Origin: Deltaproteobacteria bacterium
GTDB taxonomy: Bacteria > Desulfobacterota > Desulfobacteria > Desulfobacterales > SURF-15
Assembly: GCA_024644775.1 (NCBI GenBank)
Contig: JAHEHB010000035.1
Span: forward strand, 1-6,712
Direction of reading: 5' to 3'
DNA length: 6,712 nucleotides
A program made the translations under genes and the position numbers. The notes below the pieces were generated by a model, which was given only the letters and a program-made list of their open reading frames with translations, searched no databases and had not been told where the DNA came from. Positions 5,561-6,712 of the stretch are shown here, one piece after another; the stretch's first letter is position 1; every line of letters starts with the position of its first letter.

Positions 5561-6616
5561 ATGAAACGGTTATCGACATTGTTTTTCGTTGGTGTGTTCA
5601 TTGTTTTTGGAATTGCGGTCCAATCTGTGTGGGCGGCGCCGGTTGTGATAAAATTCGGTCATGCCGGTATGTCAAAACCCAACCCGGCCGATGAATTTGC
5701 GGATAAGTTCAAGGAAGTTGTGGAACTGTGGTCCCAGGGCGACATCCAAATAGAGATTTATGGTAAGGCTCAATTGGGCGGCGAACAGCAGATGACCCAG
5801 GCACTGCAGCTGGGGACCCTGGAAATGCAGTGGGTTGCCATCAACAATTTAACGCCCAGAGTACGCTCTTTAGGTTTTTTTAATTTGCCTTATGTGGTGA
5901 GCAGTCTGGATGAAGCCTACCGGATCCATGATGCGGCATGGAAACACGCGCAGAACTGGACCATTAAGGAAGCGAATGTTCGCCTGATCGGATGGGAGGC
6001 CATGGGGTTTCGGGCTTTTTTTAATTCCAAACAACCCATCAACCATCCAGCAGACATGAAGGGGCTTGTGTGGCGGGTACCCAAAGATGACATCCTCGTT
6101 GGGAATTACGAAGCATGGGGTGTGAGCCCTCAACCCATGGCGTGGCACGAGCTGTTCAATGCATTGACCCAGGGTGTCGTTCACGGGGGTGGAAATCCCA
6201 TTGACGACATCGTTTCAAACAAGATGTACGAGCCGTGTAAGTACATCACCCAAATGCATTATAATCTGTTACAGCACTGCGTTTTGATCGCCGAACCCTT
6301 CTATCAGAAACTGTCCAAAGAGCATCAGGAGATCATCACCAAAGCCGGTGCAGCCGTAACCGATTATCTGAGATGGTGGATGGAAAATATCCAACAGCCT
6401 CGTCAGCTACTGGCCCTTAAAGCCAAACCGGGCATGAAGTTTAACGACCCGGCCAATGAGGAGGAATTTGCTGAGCTGGCGAAAAAGAACTGGCCGAAGT
6501 TTTATAAAACCATCGGTAGAGGGGACGCCAAACGAGGCGAACAGATCGTTTTAGAGGCGTCTAAAATCGCAAAAGGCGAAATGAAGACTTTTTCGGACGA
6601 TCTTTTGCTAAAGTAA
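5561..6616 (+). CDS. dctP: TRAP transporter periplasmic solute-binding protein (DctP family)
   Basis: This 351-residue exported protein captures the substrate in the periplasm and hands it to DctQM. A Sec signal peptide is clear: basic MKR, a hydrophobic core to about residue 20, and a cleavage site near VWA-AP (after A25 or A26). The mature part follows the family pattern: IKFGHAG at the start, then FKEVVELWSQGDIQIEIYG and AQLGGEQQMTQALQLGTLEM (70-89). The ligand-binding segment GFRAFFNSKQPINHPADMKG (149-168) ends in the conserved WRVP, whose R172 should form the salt bridge to a substrate carboxylate. ALTQGVVHGGGNPIDDI (201-217) takes the place of the common GVVDGQENP motif, so the D and E are H208 and G211 here. 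Length is slightly above the usual 320-340. It stands 287 bases behind dctM, separated by an inverted-repeat element, so it may be expressed more strongly or separately. Tandem TAA stops end it. Confidence 0.94.
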   Translation: MKRLSTLFFVGVFIVFGIAVQSVWAAPVVIKFGHAGMSKPNPADEFADKFKEVVELWSQGDIQIEIYGKAQLGGEQQMTQALQLGTLEMQWVAINNLTPRVRSLGFFNLPYVVSSLDEAYRIHDAAWKHAQNWTIKEANVRLIGWEAMGFRAFFNSKQPINHPADMKGLVWRVPKDDILVGNYEAWGVSPQPMAWHELFNALTQGVVHGGGNPIDDIVSNKMYEPCKYITQMHYNLLQHCVLIAEPFYQKLSKEHQEIITKAGAAVTDYLRWWMENIQQPRQLLALKAKPGMKFNDPANEEEFAELAKKNWPKFYKTIGRGDAKRGEQIVLEASKIAKGEMKTFSDDLLLK

Positions 6617-6647
6617 TAAACCGTCTATCCAATTAAACAACAAATAT

Positions 6648-6683
6648 AAACAGGCCCCTGTTTGCTTTTCAAGGGGCCTGTTT
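6648..6683. terminator. Strong terminator hairpin after dctP
   Basis: AAACAGGCCCC (6648-6658) and GGGGCCTGTTT (6673-6683) form a perfect 11-base stem with a 14-base loop, 31 bases after the dctP stop. The downstream tail (TTT within the stem end, then CTGATTTACTTCTT) is only moderately T-rich. The A-rich left flank would serve as a T tract for transcription from the right, so it may work in both directions. It marks the end of the transport unit. The remaining 29 bases hold nothing recognisable. Confidence 0.82.
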
Positions 6684-6712
6684 CTGATTTACTTCTTCCC
6701 ACATTCGCTCCA

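Overview
The window looks like part of a chromosome of a mid-GC, Gram-negative, probably anaerobic bacterium. It most resembles a deltaproteobacterium (Desulfobacterota type). This placement is an inference from three things: the TRAP-transporter-rich content, a periplasmic binding protein with a Sec signal, and two intergenic inverted-repeat elements of a kind I recall (unchecked) from such genomes. All intact genes lie on the + strand and form a carbohydrate or sugar-acid uptake and catabolism locus.

Layout. Bases 1-170 hold the last 55 codons of a probable TRAP solute-binding protein from a neighbouring system. Bases 171-369 are intergenic and dominated by an octamer-built inverted repeat (230-328). 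Bases 370-1383 encode a complete zinc-dependent medium-chain dehydrogenase of the polyol/sugar-acid type. Bases 1384-1933 contain no intact gene, but carry a minus-strand remnant of a PdxA-family dehydrogenase (1463-1726), terminator-like hairpins and a small palindrome. Bases 1934-3475 encode an FGGY carbohydrate kinase. Its stop codon overlaps the start of the TRAP small membrane subunit (dctQ, 3472-3969), which is followed 11 bases later by the large membrane subunit (dctM, 3981-5273). A second octamer-built inverted repeat (5283-5419) fills much of the gap before the binding-protein gene dctP (5561-6616). A strong hairpin at 6648-6683 closes the unit.

How it works together (inference). 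DctP binds a substrate in the periplasm and DctQM carries it across the inner membrane on an ion gradient. The dehydrogenase and the FGGY kinase then oxidise and phosphorylate it, or a product of it. The substrate cannot be named from sequence; a polyol, ketose or sugar acid fits. No aldolase, isomerase or regulator lies in the window. The PdxA remnant suggests the locus once carried a further sugar-acid dehydrogenase.

No wholly new system is evident. The most unusual signal is that both intergenic inverted repeats, although unrelated in sequence, are built the same way: tandem 8-base units in one orientation facing 8-base units in the other.
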